This document shows, one piece after another, positions 54,479 to 64,000 of a stretch of DNA of 64,000 nt. Position 1 is the stretch's first letter, and each line of letters starts with the position of its first letter. Below the pieces are notes generated by a model, which searched no databases, was not told where the DNA came from, and was given only the letters and a program-made list of their open reading frames with translations. Origin of the DNA: Patiria miniata (taxonomy: Eukaryota; Echinodermata; Asteroidea; Valvatida; Asterinidae); the NCBI RefSeq assembly GCF_015706575.1, contig NW_024037047.1:7754632-7818631 (forward strand), in the 5' to 3' direction. Both the position numbers and the translations under genes were made by a program.

Positions 54479-56497
54479 CGACATAGGTGTTGCGACACAA
54501 TACACTGTTTAGGGAGAGAAAAACAACATTTCGTTTAAATATTCTGTCTATTTTGTCTTCTTTTCGTGACCAATCATCTGGCCAAAATTCAATTCAATGC
54601 TCCAATTAATTTTTGAGATAGCATGTCGTCGTGGACTTTCGTTCCTGTGCAAAAGTGAGGCAAATGTTCTGTTTGGACTGCCACTGCAGCCCATCGCTAT
54701 GTTTTGCAACATGTCGCGACACAAGACACTGTTTAGGAAGAGAAAAACAATATTTCGTTTAAATCTTCTGTCTATTTTCTCTTCTTTTCGTTACCAATCA
54801 TCTGGCCAAAATTCAATTCAATGCTTTATTTAATTTTTGAGATAGCATGTCGTCGTGGACTATCGTTCCTGTGCAAAAGTGAGGCAAATGTTCTGTTTGG
54901 ATTGCCACTGCAGCCCATCCCCAAGTTTTGCTAGGTGTTGCGACACAATACACTGTTGAGGGAGAGAAAAACAATATTTCGTTTAAATCTTCTGTCTATT
55001 TTGTCTTCTTTTCGTGACCAATCATCTGACCAAAATTCAATTCAATGCACCAATTAATTTTTGATATAGCATGTCGTCGTGGACTATAGTTCCTATGCAA
55101 AAGTGAGGCAAATTTCTGTTTGGAGTGCCACTGCAGCCCATCGCCAAGTTTTGCTAGGTGTTGCGACACAATACACTGTTTAGGGAGAGAAAAACAACAT
55201 TTCGTTTAAATATTCTGTCTATTTTGTCTTCTTTTCGTGACCAATCATCTGGCAAAAATTCAATTCAATGCTCCAATTGATTTTTGAGATAGCATGTCGT
55301 CGTGGACTTTCGTTCCTGTGCAAAAGTGAGGCAAATGTTCTGTTTGGACTGCCACTGCAGCCCATCCCCAAGTTTTGCTAGGTGTTGCGACACAATACAC
55401 TGTTGAGGGAGAGAAAAACAATATTTCGTTTAAATCTTCTGTCTATTTTGTCTTCTTTTCGTGACCAATCATCTGACCAAAATTCAATTCAATGCACCAA
55501 TTAATTTTTGATATAGCATGTCGTCGTGGACTATAGTTCCTATGCAAAAATGAGGCAAATTTCTGTTTGGAGTGCCACTGCAGCCCATCGCCAAGTTTTG
55601 CTAGGTGTTGCGACACAATACACTGTTTAGGGAGAGAAAAACAACATTTCGTTTAAATATTCTGTCTATTTTGTCTTCTTTTCGTGACCAATCATCTGGC
55701 AAAAATTCAATTCAATGCTCCAATTGATTTTTGAGATAGCATGTCGTCGTGGACTTTCGTTCCTGTGCAAAAGTGAGGCAAATGTTCTGTTTGGACTGCC
55801 ACTGCAGCCCATCCCCAAGTTTTGCTAGGTGTTGCGACACAATACACTGTTGAGGGAGAGAAAAACAATATTTCGTTTAAATCTTCTGTCTATTTTGTCT
55901 TCTTTTCGTGACCAATCATCTGACCAAAATTCAATTCAATGCTTTATTTAATTTTTGAGATAGCATGTCGTCGTGGACTATCGTTCCTGTGCAAAAGTGA
56001 GGCAAATTTCTGTTTGGAGTGCCACTGCAGCCCATCGCCAAGTTTTGCTAGGTGTTGCGACACAATACACTGTTTAGGGAGAGAAAAACAACATTTCGTT
56101 TAAATATTCTGTCTATTTTGTCTTCTTTTCGTGACCAATCATCTGGCAAAAATTCAATTCAATGCTCCAATTGATTTTTGAGATAGCATGTCGTCGTGGA
56201 CTTTCGTTCCTGTGCAAAAGTGAGGCAAATGTTCTGTTTGGACTGCCACTGCAGCCCATCGCTAAGTTTTGCAACATGTCGCGACACAAGACACTGTTTA
56301 GGGAGAGAAAAACAATATTTCGTTTAAATCTTCTGTCTATTTTGTCTTCTTTTCGTGACCAATCATCTGGCCAAAATTCAATTCAATGCTCCAATTAATT
56401 TTTGAGATAGCATGTCGTCGTGGACTATCGTTCCTGTGCAAAGGTGAGGCAAATGTTCTGTTTGGACTGCCACTGCAGCCCATCGCCATGTTTTGCT
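54479..56497 (+). repeat. Satellite array, 223/224-bp unit, nine copies with dimeric pattern
   Basis: TGCGACAC (or CGCGACAC) recurs at about 54491, 54715, 54939, 55162, 55386, 55609, 55833, 56056 and 56280. From the third copy, units alternate between two types (CATCTGACCAAAATTC and CATCTGGCAAAAATTC), giving a ~447-bp higher-order unit. Confidence 0.95.
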
Positions 56498-56514
56498 AAC
56501 CGTGATAACCAACG

Positions 56515-56788
56515 TATGAAGCCCGGGAAGGGACAAGGTGGATTTTTTTTTTTTGTCGTTCCCACGAATTAGGAAATCGTGCGAACGAAATAGCAATTCG
56601 TGCGAATGAATTAGCAATTCGTGGGAACGAAATAGCAATTCGTCGGAACGAATTAGTAATTTGTGCGAACGAATTACTAATTCGTGCGAACGAATTACTA
56701 ATTCGTTCCAAAGGAATTAGTAATTCGTGTGAACGAATTAGGAAATTTCAAAAACAAATTTCCACCCTGTCCCTTCCCAGGCTTCATA
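56515..56788. mobile_element. Inverted-repeat element filled with a palindromic ~22-bp minisatellite
   Basis: Termini TATGAAGCCCGGGAAGGGAC and its near reverse complement GTCCCTTCCCAGGCTTCATA (28 bp in all). The interior is about eight units of ATTCGTGCGAACGAATTA type, each internally palindromic. Confidence 0.85.
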
Positions 56789-56828
56789 AGTTCCCGTTTT
56801 CACTATAACTATGTTTGCATCTCAACGG

Positions 56829-57060
56829 CCAGACGTCGGAGCGCGGCGAGCAGTTTTTGTGAAGCGCGCCCTCTTTTGTAAGAAATTGTTGCATGAGGAT
56901 AAAATACTGAGTGTCCTTCATACTGCAATTTCCTTAAATTATATTACATTTATTCTTCGGCGGTTCCTGTCAAGATCCTAGATTTTTGTGTCAAATACCA
57001 TGACAAAATATTACAGGAAATTTCATTGCAATACAATGTGTTTATCTTGAGTTCCCAATT
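56829..57060 (-). repeat. Inverted relative of the left satellite flank
   Basis: CAGACGTCGGAGCGCG...GCGCGCCCTC and then ATTACATTTATTCTTC...CTTGAGTT resemble the reverse complement of 47345-47565 and of the units at 46925-47735. Similarity is moderate and judged by eye. Confidence 0.55.
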
Positions 57061-57169
57061 TCACAACTAACTGTGCTGACTTGACGAGACAATACGGGGT
57101 GCCCTTACGGACGGGTGCAACAGTGTAAAATTCCCTGTGTTTGTATAGCGCGCCCTCTTTTGTAAGAAA

Positions 57170-57378
57170 TTGTTGACAATTATTGGTCGCCCCTAGCGGA
57201 AGTTCCGGGCGACCAATGACTTCCGCTAGAGGCGACCACTATTGTCGCCCCTCAGAGGAACGAGCGTTTCTGTATACCGCTAGGGGCGAACAATAACGGT
57301 CGCCCCTAGTGGAAGTTCCTTTATTTTAGGGGCGACCAATAATTGTCGCCCCTAGCGGTACGCGCGTTTTTGTATACC
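57170..57378. repeat. Nested hairpin cluster built from GGTCGCCCCTAGCGG
   Basis: At least six copies of TCGCCCCTAGCGG or its reverse complement CCGCTAGGGGCGA (some with one or two changes), alternating in orientation around ATTATTGGTCGCC strings. Several alternative stems are possible. Confidence 0.9.
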
Positions 57379-57439
57379 GCTAGGGGCGACAATTATTCAT
57401 TTGCATCTTGAACGGCCAGACGTCGGAGCGCGATGGCAG

Positions 57440-58816
57440 TGTTTCAAAGATTTGGGCACCAATGACCGATTTATTGAGAAACAAATCATATTTTTCACAG
57501 ATTTTGACCCAAATTTTCGATGCATTGTTCCTTTCTAACGGCACATATGTCCAGAAATCGAGTTGGAATGTCTTCTAAGGCAGGGGGCCTTGGAAGATTT
57601 CCGCAATTGTATTTTTTGGACAACATTGAACAAAAAGTGCATGGGCTTAGCCTTACATTTTTCATCAAATTTGGCCAACAAAAAAATGACTTTTCTCAGA
57701 ACGACGCAGCAATGACTATTGATGCAAGGAGAGTATCATACAATATTCCGACTGTCATTATTTCAAAGATTTGGGAGCAAATAATCGATTTATTGCGAAA
57801 AAAAAGGAATATTTTTCACCGATTTTGACCCACATTTTCGACGCATTGTTCTTGTCTAATAGCACATCTGTCAAGAATTTTTGAGTTGGAATGTCTTTTA
57901 GGATCCCTTGCAAGGAAAGATGCCCAAGAGACCCTAGAAGACATTCCAACTCGATTCCTGGACAACAGATGTGCCGTTAGAAAGGAACATTGTGTCGAAA
58001 ATTTGGGTCAAAATGTAAGGCTAAACCCTTGAATTTTTTTAAATTTTGGCCCAATTTGAAATTGCGCCAAACTTCCAGGAAAGATGTCCAAGGCCTTGGG
58101 CATCTTTCCTGGAAGTTTGGCGCAATTTCATTTTTTGGCCAACATTTTTAAATCAAATTTAACCAAAAAATGACTTTTCTCCAAACGACGCAGAAATGAC
58201 TTTTGGTGCAAAGAGAGTATCATACAATATTCAGACTTCCATAATTTCAAAGATTTGGGCACAAACAATCGAGTTATTGAGAAAAATAATCATATTTTTC
58301 ACTGATTTTGACTCAAATTTTCGATGCATTGTTCCTTTCTAAGGGCACATCTGGCCAGAAATCGAGTTGGAATGAGTTCTAGGGTCCCTTGGGCATCTTT
58401 CCTGAAAATTTGGCGCAATTTTCTTTTTTTGGCCAAAAATGAAAAAAAAAATGCAAGGGTTAAGCCTTACATATTTCATCAAATTTGGCCAAAAAATTAC
58501 TTTTCTCCAAACGACGCAGAAATGACTTTTGATGCAAGGAGAGTATCATACAATATTCAGACTGCCATAATTTCACAAGATTTGGGCACAAACAATTGAG
58601 TTATTGAGCAAAAAATCATATTTTTCACGGATTTTGACCCAAATTTTCGACGCATTGTTCCTTTCTAACGGCACATCTGTCCAGAAATCGAGTTGGAATG
58701 TCTTCTAGGGTCCCTTGGGCATCTTTCCTGGAAGTTCGGCGCAATTCAATTTTTTGGCCAAAATTTAAAAAAATTGCAAGGGGTTAACCTTACATTTTTC
58801 ATCAAATTTGGAAGCA
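57440..58816 (-). repeat. Diverged, inverted array of the 320-bp satellite family
   Basis: About four to five units. Each has GATTTTGACCCAAATTTTCG, GGCACATCTGTCCAGAAATC, GGGCATCTTTCCTGG and GCAAGGGGTTAACCTTACAT-like strings, corresponding to the reverse complement of the 47730-54437 unit. A local inverted segment (about 57895-58120) interrupts it. Confidence 0.8.
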
Positions 58817-59850
58817 ATAAGTAGGCCTCTATCACCATATCTGTGGGAGCTAGGTAAAAAATAATGCCGGTAGGAAAATGAAAATTACATTTCTTTTTAC
58901 TATAATGACCTCGACTTTCACCTGAATCCCGTGATCTTGACCTCCAGCTTTTTTAGAATCCTTGCAGATGGATTCAGCCCTCCCCCCCCCCCCCAAAAAA
59001 AAACCCTCATAATTTTGACACCAAGGTTTTCAATATCGGCTCATTATTCACTGACATATGACACTTAGCGTTTTAGTTATTCGCACGGCAGCCATCTTGG
59101 AAATTAGGGCATCGTGGAACTTTTTTTTTTGGCTGGCAACATCAAAATTCTTTAATCCGATGTCCTAGGCCAGGGATTCTAAAAATCATCTTGGAATTTT
59201 GTTTTAGGGGGTGCATGGGAACCCATTTCTCCTGCCGCACTATTAATTTAGCAGTCTTTAATGTTTTCTTGCATCTTCAAGAAAAGAAGGAAGTTTGTCA
59301 ACAGAAATGGTAATTACCCAAAACAACCTCTTGAACAGACAACAAACACGGATGAAGCGCATTAAATATACAAAACCAACCAATTTTTTTTTACATGGAT
59401 ATTTAATCGAAATACGAACTTTACCTTATTTATATTATTTACAAGTTTTATACACAAAATGTAAATAAAAAAGCTCCTCAGCTCATACAATTATCAGAAG
59501 CAATCACAAAGAAAGTGGTCAAAGAAATGGAAATTGTTCAATAAACAAAAAGATCAGAATGAAATACATGATTAGTATGGGCACTCAAACTATATCTGTT
59601 CAGCTAGATAGCCGAGTGCACAACTTGATATAGATTTTGCTTGTACCTGTAGAGTAGGCCTATGTTCTTTCTAATTTCTCTTCACATACTGTAACTTTCT
59701 ATGCTACCAATTTTTTTTGGGTGTGGGTACAAGTAACAACGTGAAGTACTGGTGTCGCTCTTTAAGGGCGAATTTTAAAATGAAAACTATGCATCTAATA
59801 AGCCAGTTTGCGAATAACGTATCCTTTGGGAATTACATTTGAAAAACGTC
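58817..59850. other. Intergenic stretch
   Basis: AT-rich, with a C/A-run near 58981-59003. No gene or repeat family recognised apart from short frames. Confidence 0.4.
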
Positions 59851-59852
59851 TG

Positions 59853-60132
59853 GTACACTGACTTGCTCGGAATGCTTGCCACGTTTTAACTTTGAATTCT
59901 CCAGACCAAAGACACTGTTGCTGTATCACATGATTCGGGGCAAGCTCTTGCACAGTAAGAGACGCTCAGCATCAATACATTGCTCACGATGGGTGAGAAT
60001 GGCACAAAGACGCCTGACCATGCCGGCAAGGCTTACCCCAGCCGGCCCGAAATCACGTGATATAGCAACAGTTTCTTTGGTCAGGAGAATTCAAAGTTAC
60101 AATGTGCCAAGCATTCCAGCAAGTTAGGGTAC
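59853..60132. mobile_element. Foldback element with ~85-bp arms
   Basis: Arms run from GTACACTGACTTGCTCGGAA to ATCACATGATTCGGG and return as CCCGAAATCACGTGAT...GTTAGGGTAC, about 85% identical. No coding capacity. Confidence 0.8.
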
Positions 60133-60143
60133 TAAATATAATT

Positions 60144-60378
60144 AAAGGTTTGCGGAAACACCATGTGCGAATAATTTCTCAACTAAGAGAATGGTTCTGA
60201 AAAGAACCAGAGTTGTAAACTCGACGTTCCGGTCAGTATGCTCTGACTGTCTTCAGGAGAAATGCCTAAAGACGGTCAGAGCATACTGACCGGAACGTCG
60301 AGTTTATACCTCTGGTTCTTTTCAGAACCGTTCTCTTTGTTGAGAAATTATTCCCACATCGTGTTTCCGCAAACCTTT
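60144..60378. mobile_element. Foldback element with ~105-bp arms
   Basis: AAAGGTTTGCGGAAACACC ... GGTCAGTATGCTCTGAC on the left, reverse complement on the right, with a short loop. A partial copy lies in an LGR intron at 29412-29540. Confidence 0.85.
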
Positions 60379-60881
60379 CATTGTTTAGTATCTCCACCAT
60401 GAAAAGCCTCAAATCTTACTTAAGTTAGAGCACCAGATGTTACTCGAATTTAATTCTCAAATGGCTTATCAATTTAATTAATTAAAGACCGACTAGTGAC
60501 AACGCAAAACACGCTTAAAGACAAAGGTGCTACCGAAACATCTCACTGAAACACTGTTCTATTTTCTTGCTCCTTCCTGGCATATCTAAAGCACACTCAA
60601 CTTTCTCATGTAAAAAGTAAAAACTTCAAATTCTTTGCAAAAGTGATATTATGTCTACTCTCTTTCTGTATGGAAGTTTTCCCAGCAAAAACGTCTGAGT
60701 TAAAAGGATTGATTTTGTTCCAGTTTTTAGACTACATTGTACACAGATACAATCTTAACCGAAACTAAATGGATGTTTAGTCCGATATAAAATACACGTA
60801 TTAGTTCATTATTAGTTCAGTTTGAAGTTAAGTTTTTATTGACTTTAATTAAAACAATTTTTGTGTGTGGGGGAGGGCTAA
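60379..60881. other. Intergenic stretch
   Basis: AT-rich, no feature recognised. Confidence 0.4.
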
Positions 60882-60885
60882 TTAA

Positions 60886-61209
60886 CCCTTACCCTACTTG
60901 ACCCTCCAACGCATGCCAATTGTGCCTCAAGAAAATCTCCTATGTTTTTTGCATGGCCCTCCAATATCTGCCATGTCATTTCAAGGGTAACTGGACAGGC
61001 ACTCCAATACATGCCACAGAGAACAATGAGAGTCCTCTGATAACAAAGTGAGTGCCCCCAGCTGGTCAGTATCAGGCACCCTCCAGGGCCTCCAACTCCT
61101 GCCAATTGGAGCCTTCACTGCTACATCAAAGTATCCTCCAATAAACTGCAGCTGGAGGGCATTGGCATAACCAACTGACATGCAGTAAACTACCCTCAGA
61201 GAGTAAGGG
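60886..61209. mobile_element. piggyBac-like MITE
   Basis: TTAA at both borders (60882-60885, 61210-61213), with termini CCCTTACCCT and (A)GTAAGGG. TTAA duplication with CCC-starting termini is the piggyBac signature. 324 bp, non-coding despite an overlapping minus-strand frame. Confidence 0.7.
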
Positions 61210-61215
61210 TTAATA

Positions 61216-61378
61216 CAGGGCGAGTACAAAAACCCAAAACCCAAATGTCCGGCCCATTGTTTTAGTGAAGTCTGCATGTAGCACTTCAAAGTCCAGGATA
61301 CGAAAGCCCAATTCATAAGCTTTCTTTTAGTACAAGAATTATTCATTAATGCATTACAAGAACAAAATGTCAGGTTTC
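61216..61378. mobile_element. Half copy of the 45250-45743 element
   Basis: CAGGGCGAGTACAAAAAC, then GTTTTAGTGAAGTCTGC and CCCAATTCATAAGCTTTCTT, matching the left arm of 45250-45743. It abuts the piggyBac-like element. Confidence 0.7.
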
Positions 61379-61459
61379 TCTCCAATCTAATGGTTTCAAC
61401 AGAAGGCTATTAGAAGCTTGACTGATTCTTGGGACATAGAAAAACGGTAAACTTTTTTG

Positions 61460-62008
61460 CAGTGTTGTAGTACTCGTGTACTACTCGAGTACCTTTTTTT
61501 TTTAGTACTCGTACTTGTACTCGAATGTCAAAGTACTCGTACTCGAAATGACGGTACTCGTACTCGGGCAGCAAAGTTCTCGTACTCGACATGTTGAAAT
61601 TGTACTCGGGGGGAAAAAGCGGTATAAAGCTTCACTTACCATGGCCTTATTTTATCGATACTTTCAGTTTGAAATAATTGATTGGCTTGTGGAGAAATCG
61701 AGATTTTGTGATTTTCCTCTGTGCACGTCCGGACAAACACATTTAACAGCTAGCCGTGAGTGGGTCTGTACATTGGTCTGACTGGGCCTGGGCCAATTAC
61801 GCACAATGAACCATTTGCCGTATGGCCGTATTCGGAAATGGGAGTACTCGTACTTGTACGTACCAGTACTCGTACTCGTACGTACCAGTACTCGGAAGTA
61901 CCAGTACTCGTACTCGTAAGTACAGGCACTAGTACTCGGAGACCCGTTCTTGTACTTGGACGTACAAGTACTCGTACTCGGCAACCTGAGTACTTGACTA
62001 CAACACTG
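61460..62008. mobile_element. hAT-like element with AGTACTCGTACTCG repeats
   Basis: Termini CAGTGTTGTAGTACTCG and reverse complement of CAGTGTTGTAGTCAAGTACTC. Flanks CTTTTTTG (61452-61459) and CTCTTTTG (62009-62016) match at seven of eight positions. Dense TACTCGTACTCG repeats occupy both sides. No transposase. Confidence 0.82.
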
Positions 62009-62016
62009 CTCTTTTG

Positions 62017-63560
62017 TTTACTCTGTGAGCATAGTAGGGAGTCAAACAAATAAACCTTCTTGACATTTTTATTTATGCCACTTTAAATTTCATTTTTGGC
62101 ACAACCAATTCCAACAAAATAATCTATCAAATAAAGTGCAACGCTCGAAGCTTGCGACTAAACTCATAAAACAAAACTATTAATTAAAAAAAAAAAAACC
62201 TGTCACTTTTGCACGTCACAAAATACACATTTGTATTCACATACTTTACACATTAACAAATTTCTCAGATACTGTACATAGTTTTTCTCTTTTTGCTTAT
62301 TAAAAAAAAAGCATAAAACAAATTCAAGTTCGTTAAGATTTAGGCAGTGATTCAGAGAATTAATCATCAGAAATGCGGTGAAGGAAACTGCAAATGATTT
62401 TCTTCAGCCTATTTGGCTCCAGAGAGAAAGAACTTGAACAACCACACAGAACTCAACAGTTTTTAATAACAGATGTTAGAAACTTTGAGGTATCTTTGAA
62501 GAGAGAAATTCCGCGATTTTCACAAATCGCAAGTGCCTAAATATGAGAATCCACGCTTCAAAAGCATAGAAGGCAATTTGAAAACATATGGCTCATTAAA
62601 AATCAATTTTAATAATTTCATAGTTGTCGAGAAAAAAAAAAAGAGGCCTAAAGCGTCGGAGATTGACAAAAGATTTGGTGGTTAAAAGTGTTTAGAATTT
62701 TTATTTTAGGGTGTCTTTTTATCACACAGAGTTTATCTTATATACCTGTAAAATGTTTGGCGATGATAAAAAGGCAGAAAGAATGTAGTATCCAGACGCC
62801 ACTTTGTTGGTTGAGTACAAAGTCTATGGGAAGTCGAGCAAATTTTCAAAGTATTTCTAACAAAATTGGAAATGTTTCTCAGTCCCAGATTCATGTCTTT
62901 TCAACATTTTTGCAATGACTGGCATTCACTGAGAGATGTGAAAAAAAAAGCGGTGTCAGGGTGCAACATTCTTTCCTAAAAGACTACACGTACCTTGAAT
63001 GTCAAGGATCTAATGGTTTCTCAAAGGGAAACCAAGGTCATGATTTTGTTGAGTCAGTACAACAAGGTCGGAACTCGATTCTACAACAAAGTTGTATCTC
63101 GCGCGAATACGCTCCGTGCAACAAGGTCGCATCTTGCGACGTCCACTGACTTTGTGTGTTCATCCGGGTTATTTTAAACAAGATACGACTTTTTGACATT
63201 GATATCTTGCGTTTCACGTACATGACGTCACACGCCATTTTAGGAGATACAACCTTGCTGCATGGACACGATAATTTGGTGATTAGCAACTCGAAATGTC
63301 ATGCTGCAACTAAAACTTTACAAGACAATGGACCGAACCATTATGGCTCCGCTCCATGATTTTGAGACACCACAGCCTACTTGCCAAGGGTGAGATTGGG
63401 GGAATATGGAAAGCCAAGGAAATAATCGTCAGAGTGTTTTCAGGGTTGCCGAGGGCCCCAGAGCAACGTAGGGTCTATACTGCACAGATCCAACGCTGTT
63501 TGCATTTGCCTAAATACACCCTTTACAATTCCTGTTTCTTTTGTTCTATATCAAGTTTCA
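62017..63560. other. Intergenic stretch
   Basis: AT-rich with A-runs. The open frames have no domain. AACAAGGTCG / CAACAAAGTTGTATC strings near 63060-63130 recur loosely at 63250. Confidence 0.35.
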
Positions 63561-63566
63561 TAGGTT

Positions 63567-63900
63567 AACCCTAACCCTGCTAAATGCAACATAATGCACC
63601 AGTGGTAAAAAGTTGTTGCAAGTTGTTGCATTTAGCAGTCTCTTGTTCTGATGCATTCCACCCCTGAATTCCGTTGCATTTGGCAGGTTTAAAACTGTAG
63701 TTTAAAACTGCTCTCCCAGATTATTATTCCCTGAACCCTAACCCTGCTAAATGCAACAGAATGTACCAGTGGTAAAAAGTTGTTGCAAGTTGTTGCATTT
63801 AGCAGTCTTCTGATCTCGAGCATTCCATGCCTGCATTCCGTTGCATTTAGCAGGGTAGGTACTTGGTACCAAGGATGGCATGTATTACTTTTTCATTTGG
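63567..63900 (+). repeat. Tandemly duplicated hairpin, period 167 bp
   Basis: AACCCTAACCCTGCTAAATG starts at 63567 and again at 63734. Each copy contains CTGCTAAATGCAACA and its reverse complement TGTTGCATTTAGCAG or TTGCATTTAGCAGG, so it can fold back. Confidence 0.85.
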
Positions 63901-64000
63901 CAGGGTGCCTAGAGAATACCCCTTGGGGGTTTGGGTTAAAACACCAGTATGGAAAACGTCAAAGTTCAAAAGGCTTTCTATAAAAATCCTGAAATCGGGA

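Noticed and set aside
60878-61385. Minus-strand frames of 75-134 residues as a gene
   Set aside because: They span the piggyBac-like MITE and the mariner-like half element, with no domain recognised.
61664-62053. Frames rich in TSTSTGT or VLVRTS repeats on both strands
   Set aside because: Translation of the TACTCG repeats in the hAT-like element.

Overview
The window looks like invertebrate animal nuclear DNA. It is AT-rich and intron-rich, and it is crowded with short non-autonomous DNA transposons, tRNA-derived SINEs, foldback palindromes and satellite arrays. The one clear gene is a type-B leucine-rich-repeat G-protein-coupled receptor (LGR4/5/6 - bursicon receptor family). SINE sequence of the kind familiar from marine invertebrate deuterostomes, together with the receptor type, suggests an echinoderm or a related deuterostome. 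That is inference; the species cannot be fixed from the sequence.

1-10.2 kb: no supported exon. It holds SINEs, foldback transposons and homopolymer C/G/T tracts. The receptor's first exon (signal peptide and N-terminal cap) should lie here or upstream of the window; I could not find it.

10.2-38.5 kb: the receptor gene on the + strand. Fourteen exons are reconstructed. Ten exons carry leucine-rich repeats (66, 69, 72, 78 bp, or 2 or 3 x 72 bp), joined by phase-2 introns. A cysteine-rich cap/hinge exon and two small hinge exons follow, then one large exon with all seven transmembrane helices, a 452-residue cytoplasmic tail and a PDZ-ligand-like C-terminus. All exons join in one frame (1208 codons, 5' partial). 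The introns contain hAT-like elements with 8-bp target duplications, a near-perfect 487-bp palindrome, a G-run minisatellite, SINEs, and a transposon ending about 41 bp before an exon.

38.5-46 kb: 3' UTR (interrupted by a TA-flanked transposon) and intergenic DNA with foldback elements.

46-59 kb: a satellite block. It has about 21 copies of a ~320-bp unit (47.73-54.44 kb), nine copies of a 223/224-bp unit with a dimeric higher-order pattern (54.48-56.50 kb), nested hairpin elements, and a diverged, opposite-orientation array of the 320-bp family (57.44-58.82 kb). Related flanking repeats occur on both sides in opposite orientations.

59-64 kb: more foldback, piggyBac-like and hAT-like elements and a duplicated hairpin; no gene recognised. 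No transposase, reverse transcriptase, rRNA, CRISPR or intact viral element was seen.
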